Notes: a model not told the origin generated them from the letters alone. 64,000 nucleotides of DNA from Ariolimax columbianus (GCA_036924085.1 JAVGWX010000007.1:30102453-30166452), one strand, 5' to 3'; shown: positions 32,880 to 43,800, counted from the first letter of the stretch. Translations and numbers: made by a program.

Positions 32880-33135
32880 GAGACAAGCATGATGAACATC
32901 AGTGCTAGATCTCATCAAGAGACAGAAAACCAAATGATTCGGCCACGTGACACGTCAAACACCAGATAGTATCCTTCAGAAAGCAATACTTTACATACAC
33001 AATTTTCACACAGCGAATGGCGGACCACGCAAAGACGGATAGCAGAAATAACAAGCTCAGTTACGTTCCCCATGTTACTAAGCACATATCAGGGTCTGGT
33101 CAAGAAACCCCTTCATAACCTCACACTGATAGGCA
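32880..33135 (+). mobile_element. LINE reverse transcriptase C-terminal remnant
   Basis: Plus strand reads LIKRQKTKWFGHVTRQTPDS, ILQKAILYIHNF, GGPRKDG and in shifted frames LRSPC and HIRVWSRNPF. This matches the KRRKLxWFGHVTRxxxxS...LQG block at LINE ORF ends. It directly follows repeat G copy 2. Confidence 0.72.
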
Positions 33136-33314
33136 CAAGTTTGACAGAAAACGAAAAAAAAAAAAAAACAGTGTTAATACATTTCTGCTAAATATCTCTT
33201 CAACTCACATTTCTATTTTTTTTACTGGACTTCTTTTTTTCAAATTGTAGATCACTGATTTATTGACAGTAGTATCATAATAGAACAGGTGATAATCTGT
33301 GTTTCTATCTATCA

Positions 33315-33346
33315 AATATATTTATCTATCTATCTATCTATCTATC

Positions 33347-33408
<62 letters not shown>

Positions 33409-33415
33409 CATAGAC

Positions 33416-33446
<31 letters not shown>

Positions 33447-33469
33447 TGTCTATCTATCTGTATATCTAT

Positions 33470-33521
<52 letters not shown>

Positions 33522-33580
33522 ATATCTATCTTTCTTTCTGCCTGTCTGTCTGGGGTCTTTGGATTATGCGCGTGTGCGTA

Positions 33581-33656
<76 letters not shown>
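33315..33656. repeat. Compound microsatellite (TATC)n / (TA)n
   Basis: (CTAT)n at 33321-33350, (TA)n to about 33440 with interruptions, (CTAT)n at 33449-33530, and (TA)n at 33584-33655. Open frames on both strands are artefacts. Confidence 0.97.
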
Positions 33657-33659
<3 letters not shown>

Positions 33660-33689
33660 ACGCGAAACATTCTATATTGAGGTAGAGAG

Positions 33690-34285
33690 GAGCTCGAAAT
33701 GTCACTTAACCTGGCCAACATGCTCAGAAGCGCTTTAATCTTGTTTAAGTTCAACCTCGCCCCCAAGAGGCGTCGAGTTTCATCGCTCACGTTTGGATTG
33801 ACAGAAGAGGAAGCCAGCTCTAACTTGAGTAGAAAGGAATACGTGCAAGTGTTTTTCTTGTTTGTGTCAAGAAGTTTATCATGGCAATCTCCGTGTTCTT
33901 TGTTCTGTTTTTGTTATTGTTGCGTGCGTGTGTTTGTCAGATTTGCTGTTTCTTTTCATAAAGCGGTCCATTTGTATACTCGAGCTGTTATGGTAGTCGG
34001 TGAGAGTAAGAGTAATAGGAAGATCGCTTTTTATGTCAAATGAATCAATACGCTCCAGTCCGCTAAATAGTTACTTGCATACTTTTTGTGAATAACGGCA
34101 ACTATGAAGTAAATTGACTATCCGACTACCTACACATCATAAGGAAAGAAAACAAAATATATTGTTCAGACAATGCTAGTCAAGGTCACATGAAACATAC
34201 TCATCAAGCAATGTTAGTCAGAGATCCTGATTTCACGTATGTGTGCTATATGTGGGAATGTGGTGTTATGCACATATCTTTTCTT
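33690..34285. other. Unassigned sequence with one open frame
   Basis: The plus frame 33699-34043 (114 codons) has no domain I recognise, and I cannot separate it from chance. Confidence 0.3.
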
Positions 34286-34289
34286 GAGC

Positions 34290-34485
34290 TACTGCTCACT
34301 GTGGTGGCATATGGGCAACGTCACGCCAACCACCTTTACTTTCCCATATTATTCTATTCCAAAGTTTTTGAGATTGAGTTGACCCTGACGAAGTTTGCGG
34401 ACAAGAAAAATCCCGCACGAACTTTGGATCGAACACCGATCGCTCCACTGAGAATAGTACCATAACCATTGTCCTACATCAGCAT
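34290..34485 (-). mobile_element. tRNA-derived SINE
   Basis: Minus strand: gatgtaggacaatggttatg (A-box region), then gatcggtgttcgatccaaag (B box), then a body of about 120 bp ending near ggcgtgacgttgcccata. No TSD found. Confidence 0.65.
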
Positions 34486-34654
34486 CAAATGTTAGAGTCA
34501 GGTGAAACATACTGATCAAGATCCCTACCTCACTTCCAAACAGTACTACTTGAAAAATGGCTGTTTCGTTATAGTAAGACTAACGAGGTGAAGTTGACAT
34601 TGTTACCCCTACAGACGTAAGTTTACTTGAGAGCTTCTCATTGCTTTACAGCGA

Positions 34655-34762
34655 GGAAAACCATTTCCGCCTTCTGAAGTATACATTGGTATGTGAGGGG
34701 AGCCAATGTAACCCTCTATCAACGATAGTCGTCAAGAGTACCTACCTCAAGCTCGAATTGAG
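34655..34762 (+). repeat. Repeat L, matching the CR1-like 3' region
   Basis: The words gtgaggggagccaatgtaac, gatagtcgtcaagagtacct and acctcaag resemble 44895-44965, which directly follows a CR1 ORF. Likely a solo CR1 3' end. Confidence 0.6.
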
Positions 34763-34764
34763 TT

Positions 34765-35095
34765 AGCCGCCCAGACATCATAACATGCCGGGGTTCAGGG
34801 CAATGAAAGAGCTGACATCATGGCTTCACAAGCTCCCATCATGGGCACATTAGTGATGGATAGTGGTGACATTTTGACAAATCAATCAATGACCAGCTGC
34901 TGGATGAAGCAGTAATCCACAGACTGCAAAGTTTCGACATTAAACGAGGTTCGAGCGGAGTGGGGCTTATGAGAGGACGGCGCAGGAGAGTGTACAACCA
35001 GCGAGCTACAGTGACCCTCAGCATACATACCTTACGCCATTTGATGAGAGAGACTGAGCACCTAACGGTATGCCCGGAGTGCAGTGACGTCGATT
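34765..35095 (+). mobile_element. LINE RNase H fragment
   Basis: In shifting plus frames: HAGVQGNERADIMASQAPI (GNxxAD catalytic block of RNase H), LMRGRRRRVYNQRATVT, LSIHTLRHLMRETEHLTVCP and ECSD. The order RNase H, linker, Cys-rich end fits the tail of an RNase H-bearing LINE of a family different from JL1 and JL2. Confidence 0.78.
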
Positions 35096-35099
35096 CTTA

Positions 35100-35930
35100 G
35101 AAACAGAAACATCATAACAAAACAATGCCGGGTTCATAGAAGTCTCTAAAACGTCACCCCTGACGCAAATGTTTGCTCTGAGACCGTCTTAACCATTAAA
35201 AAGTAAATAGCATGTCCTTTGAAGAACGTCTTTTCTTACACTCGCCAACTGTTTGGCTGTTATAAGTTTCTTATCAAGTGTGCAGTACGGTAGGTTGACA
35301 TTACTTTCAGTATGTGAAGAAAAAAATAATCAGTATGTGCCAAACTGGACACGGTGAGCCAAATATAAATCGAAAATGCAAGATCGAGTGTCAAAAATCG
35401 ATTTACATCAATGTATGTCAGGCTCAGTTAACACGATGAAGACTTTGTGTTCATAACGTGATTTGGTGTGTGCGGTTTTCTTTTGTTTTTTGTACCAGTG
35501 CAATCACTAAGTCTTACCTATATATGTTTTTTTCGACTTTAACGTTACCTTATCGTTTAACACGGTTATTATGTTGGCTGGATTTATGATGAGATCCAAA
35601 TGTACTTTACTATTGATGATCACTGATTGATAATGGAAGGGTTAAGTTAGTAAGTAGGTCACACCCTGACATAGGATAGCTGGAAATTGTGTATTTGGTG
35701 GCTCTAAACAATATAACAATAGGTAGCAGCACCATTCAGCGTAATGATTACATCAGGAAGCAGAAGATTTGAATCACATGCACGTGCGCAGCAGAATGAG
35801 GAATTGAGCCGATGCTCACAGAGTGTACAATCAAAGAACAACGTGCTGCTGTGCTGTTTCTGTGGAGGGAGGGGGAAGAAATGTACTTTCTGGAAGTAAT
35901 AATCAAAAGGAAATGTTTCTTGTTCACGAT
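35100..35930. other. Unassigned sequence
   Basis: No feature recognised. The minus frame 35704-36012 partly overlaps SINE-E. Confidence 0.35.
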
Positions 35931-35934
35931 GAAG

Positions 35935-36415
35935 GATCAAAATGCTGATCAGTGCATGAGCTGCAGCGGTCAATGACCCATAGCTGACTGCTAGCGCCAG
36001 GACCGACGACACAGCGCTGTCAAAACTCTTCTAAACCCCCAAGCGGTGATCCTGGAAAAAGGGACGCAGTGTATAACAGACCGGTTAAGGACAAGGAATC
36101 GAAGAGGGAAGGCTAGCTCGGTACTCAAAGATGTCTGCTGAAGTCGGATGTGTCGGACCAAAAAGTGCAAATGTCGCCGTCAAACTATAAACTACTACAC
36201 AAAGCATTTAATTCTCCGAAACAACATCTTGCTACTTGCAACGCCCTTTTCAGAGCTTGGTAGCGGGAGATTGAGAACGTGTAGGGCTTGGTAGCAGGAG
36301 ATTGAGAACGTTCAGGGCTTGGTAGCGGGAGATTGAGAACGTTCAGGGCTTGGTAGCAAGAGATTGAGAACGTTCAGGGCTTGGTAGCGGGAGATTGAGA
36401 GCGAATGAAGAGCAA
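35935..36415 (+). mobile_element. SINE-E, copy with internally expanded 3' end
   Basis: Starts with ggatcaaaatgctgatcag, the same 5' end as the other full copies, and follows the family to cttggtagcgggagattgag, where a 31-bp unit is repeated five times before gcgaatgaagagc. The minus open frame 35704-36012 recalls the antisense frame at 55310-55804, but both are shadows of the SINE. TSD not found. Confidence 0.85.
36255..36405. repeat. 31-bp tandem repeat, 5 copies, in the SINE-E 3' end
   Basis: Unit gggcttggtagcgggagatt then gagaacgttca. Other SINE-E copies contain one unit only. Confidence 0.93.
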
Positions 36416-36429
36416 AAAAAAGTTTGCGC

Positions 36430-36800
36430 TAAGAACTGTTTTTCACGTAAGGCTTCTGGGTGCAATTCAAAGAAAACGTCTATACCTGTCGACTAGGGGA
36501 GTGCTGCTCCACCATGACAATTCCAGACCACACACAATCCTATCATTTCATGAAAAAATTAATCACACTTTGGTGGCAACTTCTTGAACATACACCTTAT
36601 AGCCACAACGCAGCCCCGAGCGATTTCCACCTGTTTCATGATTAAAAACCTATCTTGGGAGAGACGATTTGCAAGTGAATTTGATGTTAAGTAAAAAGTG
36701 CAAAGATGTCATTGCTGAATGTATTAGTGCACTGATTAAGCGATGGGAAACGTGTATTTTAGTGTTGGTGGAAATTATAAAAAGAAAAAAAGGACAATGT
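36430..36800 (+). pseudogene. Mariner-type transposase, C-terminal catalytic fragment
   Basis: Plus frames read GVLLHHDNSRPHT (second catalytic Asp in HDN) and, one base shifted, LLEHTPYSHNAAPSDFHLFH (third catalytic Asp in PSD). 103 nt lie between the two Asp codons, that is 34 codons plus one inserted base, consistent with mariner D34D. A YSPDLAPSD-like block is a Tc1/mariner hallmark. Downstream decayed coding reaches about 36790. No terminal inverted repeats found. A dead fragment of a cut-and-paste element. Confidence 0.85.
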
Positions 36801-36839
36801 AAGAGCAATAATAAATAGTTTTCAAGTTCGCATTTCATT

Positions 36840-36960
36840 TACTTTTGGTTTTTTTAACAGCCATTTGTGACCTATTTAATGACTTGTTCTCGGGAATTGG
36901 CATCTTCTTTGTTCTCATCCAATCCACATGGAAACAAGTCTTCCACTTGTTTATTTCTGT
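36840..36960. other. Unassigned sequence
   Basis: Nothing recognised. Confidence 0.3.
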
Positions 36961-36962
36961 AT

Positions 36963-37260
36963 AATGTTGTTGTTTAATGCTACACATGCTGAGTGTCTCT
37001 TTACGACGTTCCTGCTGTAGCAGGTTACAGTGGCTCTTCGTATATCCTGAGGCGAGCTTGAGAAGGTAGACTGTGGTCCTTCTGGTTGTAGTGCAATTCG
37101 AGACTTATCAGTAAGCACACTTCCACGCTGATTACAATGTCGATGCCAACCTCGTTGTCCACACTAACGCTGTTTGTTTCTAGGAGAACGAACGAGGACC
37201 TGAGGTGTGTTATAGTTATGCATGTTTCACCTGATCCTGATTATTCTTCTCATCTTGTGT
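36963..37260 (+). repeat. Dispersed repeat G, strongly diverged copy
   Basis: Same order of landmarks as repeat G: gttgttgtttaatgct, acgacgttcctgctg, ggttacagtggctctt, gtggtccttctggttgt. Identity is visibly lower than in the other five copies. Confidence 0.5.
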
Positions 37261-37402
37261 GTCATCCATGAGATATTGTTTTAAGACATGTATGTCAAAC
37301 TTAGAAGGCTAATTCACACTAGACAGAATGTGTGCTTTTTGAGTACAATAAGGTGTGGAAAGATTTGCGCTGCGCCATAGAATCGTATGTTCTATACTGG
37401 TT

Positions 37403-38150
37403 TCTTCTTCTTCTTCTTCTTCTTCTTCTTCTTCTTCTTCTTCGTCTTCTTCTCGTTCGGCCCATTTTTACAAATTACTTATATACGCGAAGAGAAGTTC
37501 TCTTGACGAAGGTTGCTTTGTTGTGGCGATCTTCAAGGCTTCCAAACAAATTTGTGGAGGCTAGTCTCTGCCGGCAGCGCTCAGCACGTAATTGACTAAG
37601 CATATAGCAGTCTTGCAGGATATGTTCAAATGCCTGTGCCGCTTGTTCGCAAACGTAAATGGGTGCTCTAGCCATTTTTTTAGTCTATGTAAGTTGCAAA
37701 TCAATCTGTTATGTACCTTCTCATGCGGAGAAGGATTACTTGTTCCGCTTGATCAAGGCCGTGATAGTTGTCTCTCGTTTGGTTGACTTTCCTTATGGAT
37801 TGGATAAGTGTCTTCTTATCTTGGAAGGTGATTGTTTGTTCGTTTTGTTCTCGTGCTGCTCTCTCCTTTGCTAATCGTTTTGCTCTATCATTTCCTGGCA
37901 GGCCTCGCTGTACACTATCTTTTTCTTCGGTTTTAGTTTGCCCTGTTTTGTTAAGCTCTGTCCATTCACCATTCGTGAAGGCTAGAGAAGCGACATTGCA
38001 TCTATAAGGGGTATTGCATCTGGAATCGGTTTGCTGTGCCGATAATCTGCAGAAATAATTAATGCCTGTATTTCAGCCGAGTAGTTTGAAGTTTTCTAGT
38101 GGATGAACTAGTTGTTTCTTTGTGATTGTCTAACATTAAATTAGGTATAG
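37403..38150 (-). mobile_element. Jockey/I-like LINE (family JL3), RNase H to 3' end with (GAA)n tail
   Basis: Minus strand: a decayed RNase H start, GLPGNDRAKRLAKERAA (catalytic GNxxA block with Lys replacing Asp), DKKTLIQSIRKV, GLDQAEQVILLRMRRYITD, CEQAAQAFEHILQDC (C ... H ... C tail) and a C-terminus ending RTSLRVYK. It is followed by a long (GAA)n tract (plus-strand cttcttcttcttcttcttc, 37405-37455). The 66-codon piece 37475-37675 is open; upstream has frameshifts. Third family with this tail. Confidence 0.85.
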
Positions 38151-40018
38151 GTGGGTAAGTGCCAATCAACTTCCTCTGCTAGAACGAATTACCACAGCAA
38201 TCTTCACTGCATATGTCTGACTTTGCTACCTGCTCCCTATAATTACTCAGATTGTAGTGGTCGACATATACTTATCTCTTCACTGTACCGCACTATAATT
38301 ATCGTAAGGTTGACTGAGACCCGAGACACAGAACAATTAATGAGCTGACAGCAGCTAAATATTATACGCTTGTAATAGCTGGCTGTCAGCAAACCACAGT
38401 AAACGATGATCCTTTTATGCCCTCAAATGACACCCGTTCCAGGACTGCCACTTGGAGGCTGAATAGAGTGTTGGTCAGTTCTTGTTTGCTTACCCTGATA
38501 TAAGCAGCCAGCTTTGTCGCAAGCTACTGTCATATCATTCATTGTACTGCATTTTCCGCTCATCTCAATTTCTTGGCAGCTTGGCAGCTTATTTGGTGAA
38601 CCAGGACTACGCGTCCGATCTCCATGTAATACCACAGAGGCCACAACGACATACAAGAAGATTGGAGTAACACAGGATATAAATAGGTACAGCTTAGTTT
38701 CCAGGGGTTTCATGTGACGTTACCGCACAGATGGCCCACAAACGATGACTGCATCTTCTTTCGAGGTTAACGATATAAGTGGACGTAGGAGATGAAAGTT
38801 ATGATGCTGTGGGTCGATTAGAGGTTGGATTCTGGTTTTTTTTCTACGTAATTAGACGTGGTGGGAATGTAAACGCAGTCGTTGATCCTGATGCATACGT
38901 GCAGGCGTTGATATTTATAATGCCTGATTTTTTAACGTGTCCATGAGGCGGATATCCTTTGAGGGGGGAGGGGAGGAGAAGTGAAAGGCTAGAGGGAGGC
39001 AAGGGTGATAAGGGAGAAGGACCCCTCTTATTCAGAAGCACTGCAGTACTTTGTTACAAGAAGACCGAACTGATATGCATGTTGACCGACCTACTTAATT
39101 AATTGTATATGTCTATACTTGTCATGAGTGGAGTATTCCGCAATTTCCGTCTTCCTCTCTCATTTTGTGTCTTTCAGTTATTCTCACATTTATATTCAAT
39201 TTATTTCTGTTCCTATTTGTATTTAAGTAGGTTATGATATTTATTTGCTTTTCTTATGCTGCTGCCTTCAAATATATTGCCTGTTTTTGGAGAGGCGTGC
39301 TTTTAGGTTATTGATTACTAGCTGTATTTCCATATGATGTCCATGATAGTGAATCAGCACATTCCCCCGTCCATAATTTCTCACCTTTAAACCCGTCCAC
39401 AATAAACCCTTCACCACCAATCTGCCGATCCCTCCGTACATCTCTTCCGTCTCAAAATGTGTCCTCATTCATGGTCTCCTTCAGTCGTTCTACTGCCCAT
39501 CAACCTCTTCATTCGTTGATTCAGATCGATAGATCTGCTGTACAAGTAACCAACAGTTCAGTATTTGCCATTAAACTATATTCTTCGCGTAACCATTTAA
39601 TCGTATGTCCAAAATTCGTGAAGGAAACGGCATAGCGACTTGAAACAAAGCTGCATTGATCTAGAAATCGTCCATAGAATGTTCAGTGAAAATTAAAGTC
39701 TATGCGTTGTTCTGTACGCGAGGTATGGAGTCTTCAGACAGTTATGTAAATAAGCTTTCATAAATATCGTATAGGTATCACAGGTGTTCACCTTTCTTTT
39801 GTTCAGCACTTGATCGCAGTATATTTCTTTTAATATCTAATGTTATTGAATTATAATGTACATGTTTGTCTGGCTAAAAGCACTTCTGGTGTCCTTTAGC
39901 ATTGAGAAATAAAAACTAGTTGTTTGGTTGTGCAATAACGTTTTTTTTATTTTTATTTTTTTTTCACATCTTCCATAATTAAAGGAGTAGAGAGATTATA
40001 TTATATTGTTTTCTATTT
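38151..40018. other. Long unassigned stretch
   Basis: No motif, array or RNA recognised. Open frames such as 38423-38713 lack recognisable domains. Poly-T near 39938-39962. Confidence 0.4.
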
Positions 40019-40021
40019 CTA

Positions 40022-40112
40022 AAAGGCGGTGGCTGAGTAGTAAGAATACTGGTCACCTGACCACTTAGACATGGGTTCACGACCACTGTAAACCATATGC
40101 GTTTTTCCTTAA
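40022..40112 (+). mobile_element. tRNA-like SINE head
   Basis: An exact A-box match, tggctgagtag, then catgggttcacgaccac at the B-box position (one mismatch). It sits directly upstream of another SINE, which may have inserted into it. Confidence 0.55.
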
Positions 40113-40127
40113 TATCACTAATGCTTT

Positions 40128-40405
40128 TATTCAGACTGCAGTGGTTAGCGCTCTGGCTTCGCATCTGAGTAGTCCTGGGTTCATTCCCCAGTTGAGGCGG
40201 TAATGTTTATTTCTGACCACGTCGACCCAGCCTTAAATAGGTACTGGTTCAGTCCGGGAAGTTAAATGGGTATCGGTTCAGTCCGGGAAGTAAAAGCGGC
40301 GAGGAAGAAGAGAAAGCTACCGACCCCATAAAGCCGAGCCTTTGAAATATGAGATCGCCAACACCTCACCCCCCTACGGCAGTAATGCTATAGGTTACTT
40401 TACTT
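40128..40405 (+). mobile_element. tRNA-derived SINE (family S1), copy 2
   Basis: Matches the minus-strand SINE at 10728-10986: agtggttagcgctctggctt, agtcctgggttcattcccca, gttgaggcggtaa, gagcctttgaaatatgagat, cggcagtaatgctataggtt and tail actttactttac. An internal 30-bp piece (tactggttcagtccgggaag) is tandemly duplicated near 40245-40290. Confidence 0.9.
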
Positions 40406-40654
40406 TACAACACGTTGATGTGGTCCCTGTAAATTGCAAATCCACTCCACCCCCACCCCCTATCCGCCGTCTCTGCTTTTCAAACCTTCCTGCAAAAACC
40501 GCCAATATCATTTCTTTTCCCACTTTTTGTTGTCCAATCTTGCATAACCACACCCCTTTCCCCCACCTCTATACCTCCACGTCCCCACTTTCAACCAACC
40601 AATCGCTTCCTTCGTCAACCTGATCAAAACTTTCCACAAAACTGCCACATCTCT

Positions 40655-40740
40655 ACTCCACATCTCTACTCCACATCATCTCTACTCCACATCTCTACTC
40701 CACATCTCTACTCCACATCTCTACTCCACATCTCTTCTCC
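40655..40740. repeat. 13-bp tandem repeat
   Basis: Six to seven copies of ctctactccacat. Confidence 0.9.
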
Positions 40741-40869
40741 CATCCCTCCAAACCCTTCCATATGGCGTTGCCTTGAATAATTACGAAAGTTGTGTTTTAA
40801 AACCCTATTCCAGCACTCAAATTCTCTGCTAACTCCACATTCAAAACATGCTTTCAAAGATCCTACTCA

Positions 40870-41815
40870 TACTCCTTTAGCCGGCTCATTTCTTCTCTCC
40901 TCCTTTCCACATTAAACTGCCCATTTCTTCTCTCTTCTCTCCTCCTTTCCACATTAAACTGCTCATTTCTTCTCTCCTCCTTTCCACATTAAACTGCCCA
41001 TTTCTTCTCCACTCTTTTCTACATTAAACTGCCCATTTATGCTCTCTTCTCTCCTTCTTTCCACATTAAACTGCTCATTTCTTCTCTCCTTCTTTCCACA
41101 TTAAACTGCTCATTTCTTCTCTCCTCCTTTCCACATTAAACTGCTCATTTCTTCTCTCCTCCTTTCCACATTAAACTGCCCATTTCTTCTCCACTCTTTT
41201 CCACATTAAACTGCCCATTTCTGCTCTCTTCTCTCCTTCTTTCCACATTAAACTGCCCATTTCTTCTCCACTCTTTTCCACATTAAACTGCCCATTTCTG
41301 CTCTCTTCTCTCCTTCTTTCCACATTAAACTGCTCATTTCTTCTCTCCTCCTTTCCACATTAAACTGCCCATTTCTTCTACACTCTTTTCCACATTAAAC
41401 TGCCCATTTCTGCTCTCTTCTCTCCTTCTTTCCACATTAAACTGCTCATTTCTTCTCTCTTCCTTTCCACATTAAACTGCTCATTTCTTCTCTCCTCCTT
41501 TCCACATTAAACTGCCCATTTCTTCTCCACTCTTTTCCACATTAAACTGCCAATTTCTTCTCTCTTCTCTCCTCCTTTCCACATTAAACTGCCCATTTCT
41601 TCTTTCCTCCTTTCCACATTAAACTGCCCATTTCTTCTCCACTCCTTTCCACATTAAACTGCTCATTTCTTCTCTCTTCTCTCCTCCTTTCCACATTAAA
41701 CTGCTCATCTCTTCTCTCCTCCTTTCCACATTAAACTGCCCATTTCTTCTCCACTTCGTTCCACATTAAACTGCCCATTTCTTCTTCACTCCTTTCCACA
41801 TTAAACTGCCCATTT
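40870..41815. repeat. About 35-bp pyrimidine-rich tandem array, about 26 copies
   Basis: The unit is ttccacattaaactgccc then atttcttctctcctcct. 33-bp variants (tccactctt) and about 44-bp variants (extra tctcttctc) alternate irregularly, giving a mosaic higher-order pattern. Confidence 0.93.
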
Positions 41816-41924
41816 CTATCAACCAGAACATCCTATCTCCTTCTCGTTTCTCTGCTTTAACCCCAGCTCATCTCTTTTTTTCCTTTTAACCCAATATATA
41901 TCACTGGTAAACTGGCCATGTCAA

Positions 41925-42372
41925 TATTCCTCTATGCTTGTGAGACATGGACAGTTACAATTGACCTTTAACGAAGGATACAGGCCTTGGATATGAGATG
42001 TTTCTGAAGAATTTTAAACGTCACGTACAAAGATCGAGTTACAAATGAGGAAATACGAGATAGAATTACAGCATCAATAGGGCCTTTTGAGGACCTCTTG
42101 GCAACTGTCAAAAGAAGGAAACTCGCTTGGTACGGTCACATATCGAGATCAAATGGACTTGTACATACGATCCTTCACGGAAAGGTGCATGGCAGACGAC
42201 GAAGAGACCGTCCCAAGAAGAGATGGCAGGACAACATAAAAAAATGGACCAATCTCCGATTAGAAGAGTCACATGTAGCGGCATCTGACAGGGAAGGGTT
42301 GCGTAGCATTGTGAGGATTCCTCCAGTTGTGCCCCAACGACATCACCGGTTACGGGATGACCTGACCTGACC
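41925..42372 (+). mobile_element. RTE-like LINE (family RT-D), C-terminal ORF end and 3' tail
   Basis: Plus strand: FLYACETWTVTID, RRIQALDMRCF, RILNVTYKDRVTNEEIRDR, SIGPFEDLLATVKRRKLAW, YGHISRSNGLVHTILHGKVH, a basic GRRRRDRPKKRW block, and VVPQRHHRLRDDLT, then a short-repeat tail gacctgacctgacctg. 42098-42370 is one open frame, the best preserved RTE end in the window; two stops lie upstream. The same family occurs at 57730-58520 and 59993-61283. Confidence 0.9.
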
Positions 42373-42392
42373 TGAAAAAAAATTAATCAAAT

Positions 42393-42420
42393 ATACATAT
42401 ATATATATATATATATATAT
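42393..42420. repeat. (TA)n microsatellite
   Basis: About 12 TA units, 20 bp after the RT-D 3' tail. Confidence 0.95.
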
Positions 42421-42464
42421 GTGAGTTACTGCTGTCGTACAATTTCATTTTCGACAAATGTCAT

Positions 42465-42715
42465 GCAAAGTTTTAATACTGCGAGAATATCTGGTGAAAC
42501 ATCAATTTGGTTCGGCGTACAAGGGGGAGTAAGGCAGGGATGCACCATATTCCAATATTTTTTCAATATCTAGGTGGAATGGATAATGAGGAATGTTCTA
42601 GAGGATGTAAGCATCGAAAGTTTCGAACACTTGACAATCGGTGGATACAAAAACCCAGAGCTAAGTTACCAAGACCACACATCTACACTATCAAACAGTG
42701 CAGTGGGAACGGCGA
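42465..42715 (+). mobile_element. Non-LTR reverse transcriptase fragment (motif B region)
   Basis: In shifting frames: WFGVQGGVRQGCTIFQYFFN (motif B, GVRQGC), then EWIMRNVLEDVSIESFEHL and TIGGYKNPELSYQDHT, where the last block is where YADDT is expected. A separate LINE family (L1/CR1-like spacing). Confidence 0.7.
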
Positions 42716-42750
42716 GGGATAGTTGTTAAGTGACACGGCTCCCAACCAGA
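42716..42750 (+). mobile_element. tRNA-derived SINE (family S2), 5' part, split
   Basis: gacacggctcccaaccaga leads into the duplicated target agatgctgggtt. Rejoining across the JL1 insertion gives a tRNA-like B box (gggtttgatcccc). Counterpart on the minus strand at 50862-50950 (cacggctcacatccaaaagg). Confidence 0.75.
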
Positions 42751-42762
42751 AGATGCTGGGTT
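42751..42762. repeat. Target-site duplication, left (12 bp)
   Basis: agatgctgggtt, repeated exactly at 43789-43800. Confidence 0.95.
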
Positions 42763-43788
42763 CTTCTTCTTCTTCTTCTTCTGCGTACACAGTCAGACAG
42801 TAACCATTATTTTCTCGAAAAAAGCGGCGGTCATCCTGAGACTCTCGCCACTACCATAGAGCTTGTCTTGCAGTTCCACTGGCAATGGCCACATCTGCTC
42901 TCTCTGATCCTCGTATGTCGGGCAGTTCTGCAGCAGATGTTCAGTGGTCATTTTACCAGTACCGCACGGGCATTCGTCGGTACACCCTATCTTCAATTTG
43001 TTGAATAGGTGGTACCTCAGTCTGTTGTGGCCAGTGCGAAGTCTAAAGACAACGACCTGCTCTCTTCGGTTCAACTGGTAATAGGCATCGTTTTTGGTGT
43101 AACCAGTATGTTCGGTTTCCCATTTGGTCATGTACCTGGCTTTGATAAGCCGTTTTGACTCTTCGTACGTCATACTGGTATCTGTTTGTGGTAGCCTTGC
43201 ACCTTCTTTTGCCAGTCTGTCTGCCTCGTCGTTGCCTTGGATGTTGCAGTGTGACGGAATCCACTGTACCACTACCCTTTTTGGTGCGGACTGCTGGCAC
43301 AGTTTGCATAGTGCTGCTCTTAAGTCATTAAGCTCAGTGTTTTTCTGGCTTTTTAGCGCTGTGACTACGGCGAGAGCATCTGTCAGCAGGACTATATGGC
43401 TCTCATTTTCACTGTGTTTTACCATTTCTTCCACTGCCGCCCTCAGTGCCTCTGCCTCCGCTCTGAAATTGCTTGTGTACTTACCAGTAGCGAATGACAG
43501 AGTTATTTTTCTGCCATTTGGTAGGTTCAGGAATGCTCCTGCCCCTTCGTTCTGTGTAGTGTTTGTTACAGAACCGTCGGTGTATGCATGGGTCCAGTCC
43601 ATGCTTGGGTAGCTTTTCGTTATGAAGCTTAGGGTAGTGTCTCTCCTTTCTTTTTCAGTCTGGCAGTTTTTGTTTGCAATACCTGGTATATTTTCTACCA
43701 CCTCTGGAAATATATCCTGCCTCCAAGTAGGTTTTCGTACAGTAGTGATGGGTTTTGGTGTTGTTAGTGCGTTTATGGGATCTTCGTG
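42763..43788 (-). mobile_element. JL1 LINE, copy 2, 5'-truncated, 1.0 kb, inserted in a SINE
   Basis: Minus-strand insertion with the (GAA)n tail at the left edge (cttcttcttcttcttctg on the plus strand), a 12-bp TSD, and 5' truncation just inside the linker before RNase H. It is the best preserved JL1 copy. It interrupts SINE family S2, so the SINE is older. Confidence 0.96.
42793..43701 (-). pseudogene. RNase H domain plus zinc-like tail of JL1 copy 2 (open frame)
   Basis: 302 codons without a stop (the frame stays open upstream to 43788). RNase H catalytic residues are all present: TDGS (Asp about 42), RAEAEALR (Glu about 82), LLTDALAV (Asp about 108) and GNDEADRLAK (Asp about 161). Then KWETEHTGYTKNDAYYQL, VVVFRLRTGHNRLRYHL and CPCGTGKMTTEHLLQNCP with C-x-C-x8-H-x4-C (about 244-260). 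The domain would process the RNA-DNA hybrid. The endonuclease and RT are missing, so it cannot move itself. Nothing suggests it is expressed. Confidence 0.93.
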
Positions 43789-43800
43789 AGATGCTGGGTT
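43789..43800. repeat. Target-site duplication, right (12 bp)
   Basis: Exact partner of 42751-42762. Confidence 0.95.

Noticed and set aside
33289..33790. Open frames of up to 149 codons (Tyr-Ile repeats)
   Set aside because: Translation of TA and TATC microsatellites.
38423..38713. 96-codon minus open frame with several cysteines
   Set aside because: No family pattern recognised; length is within chance expectation.
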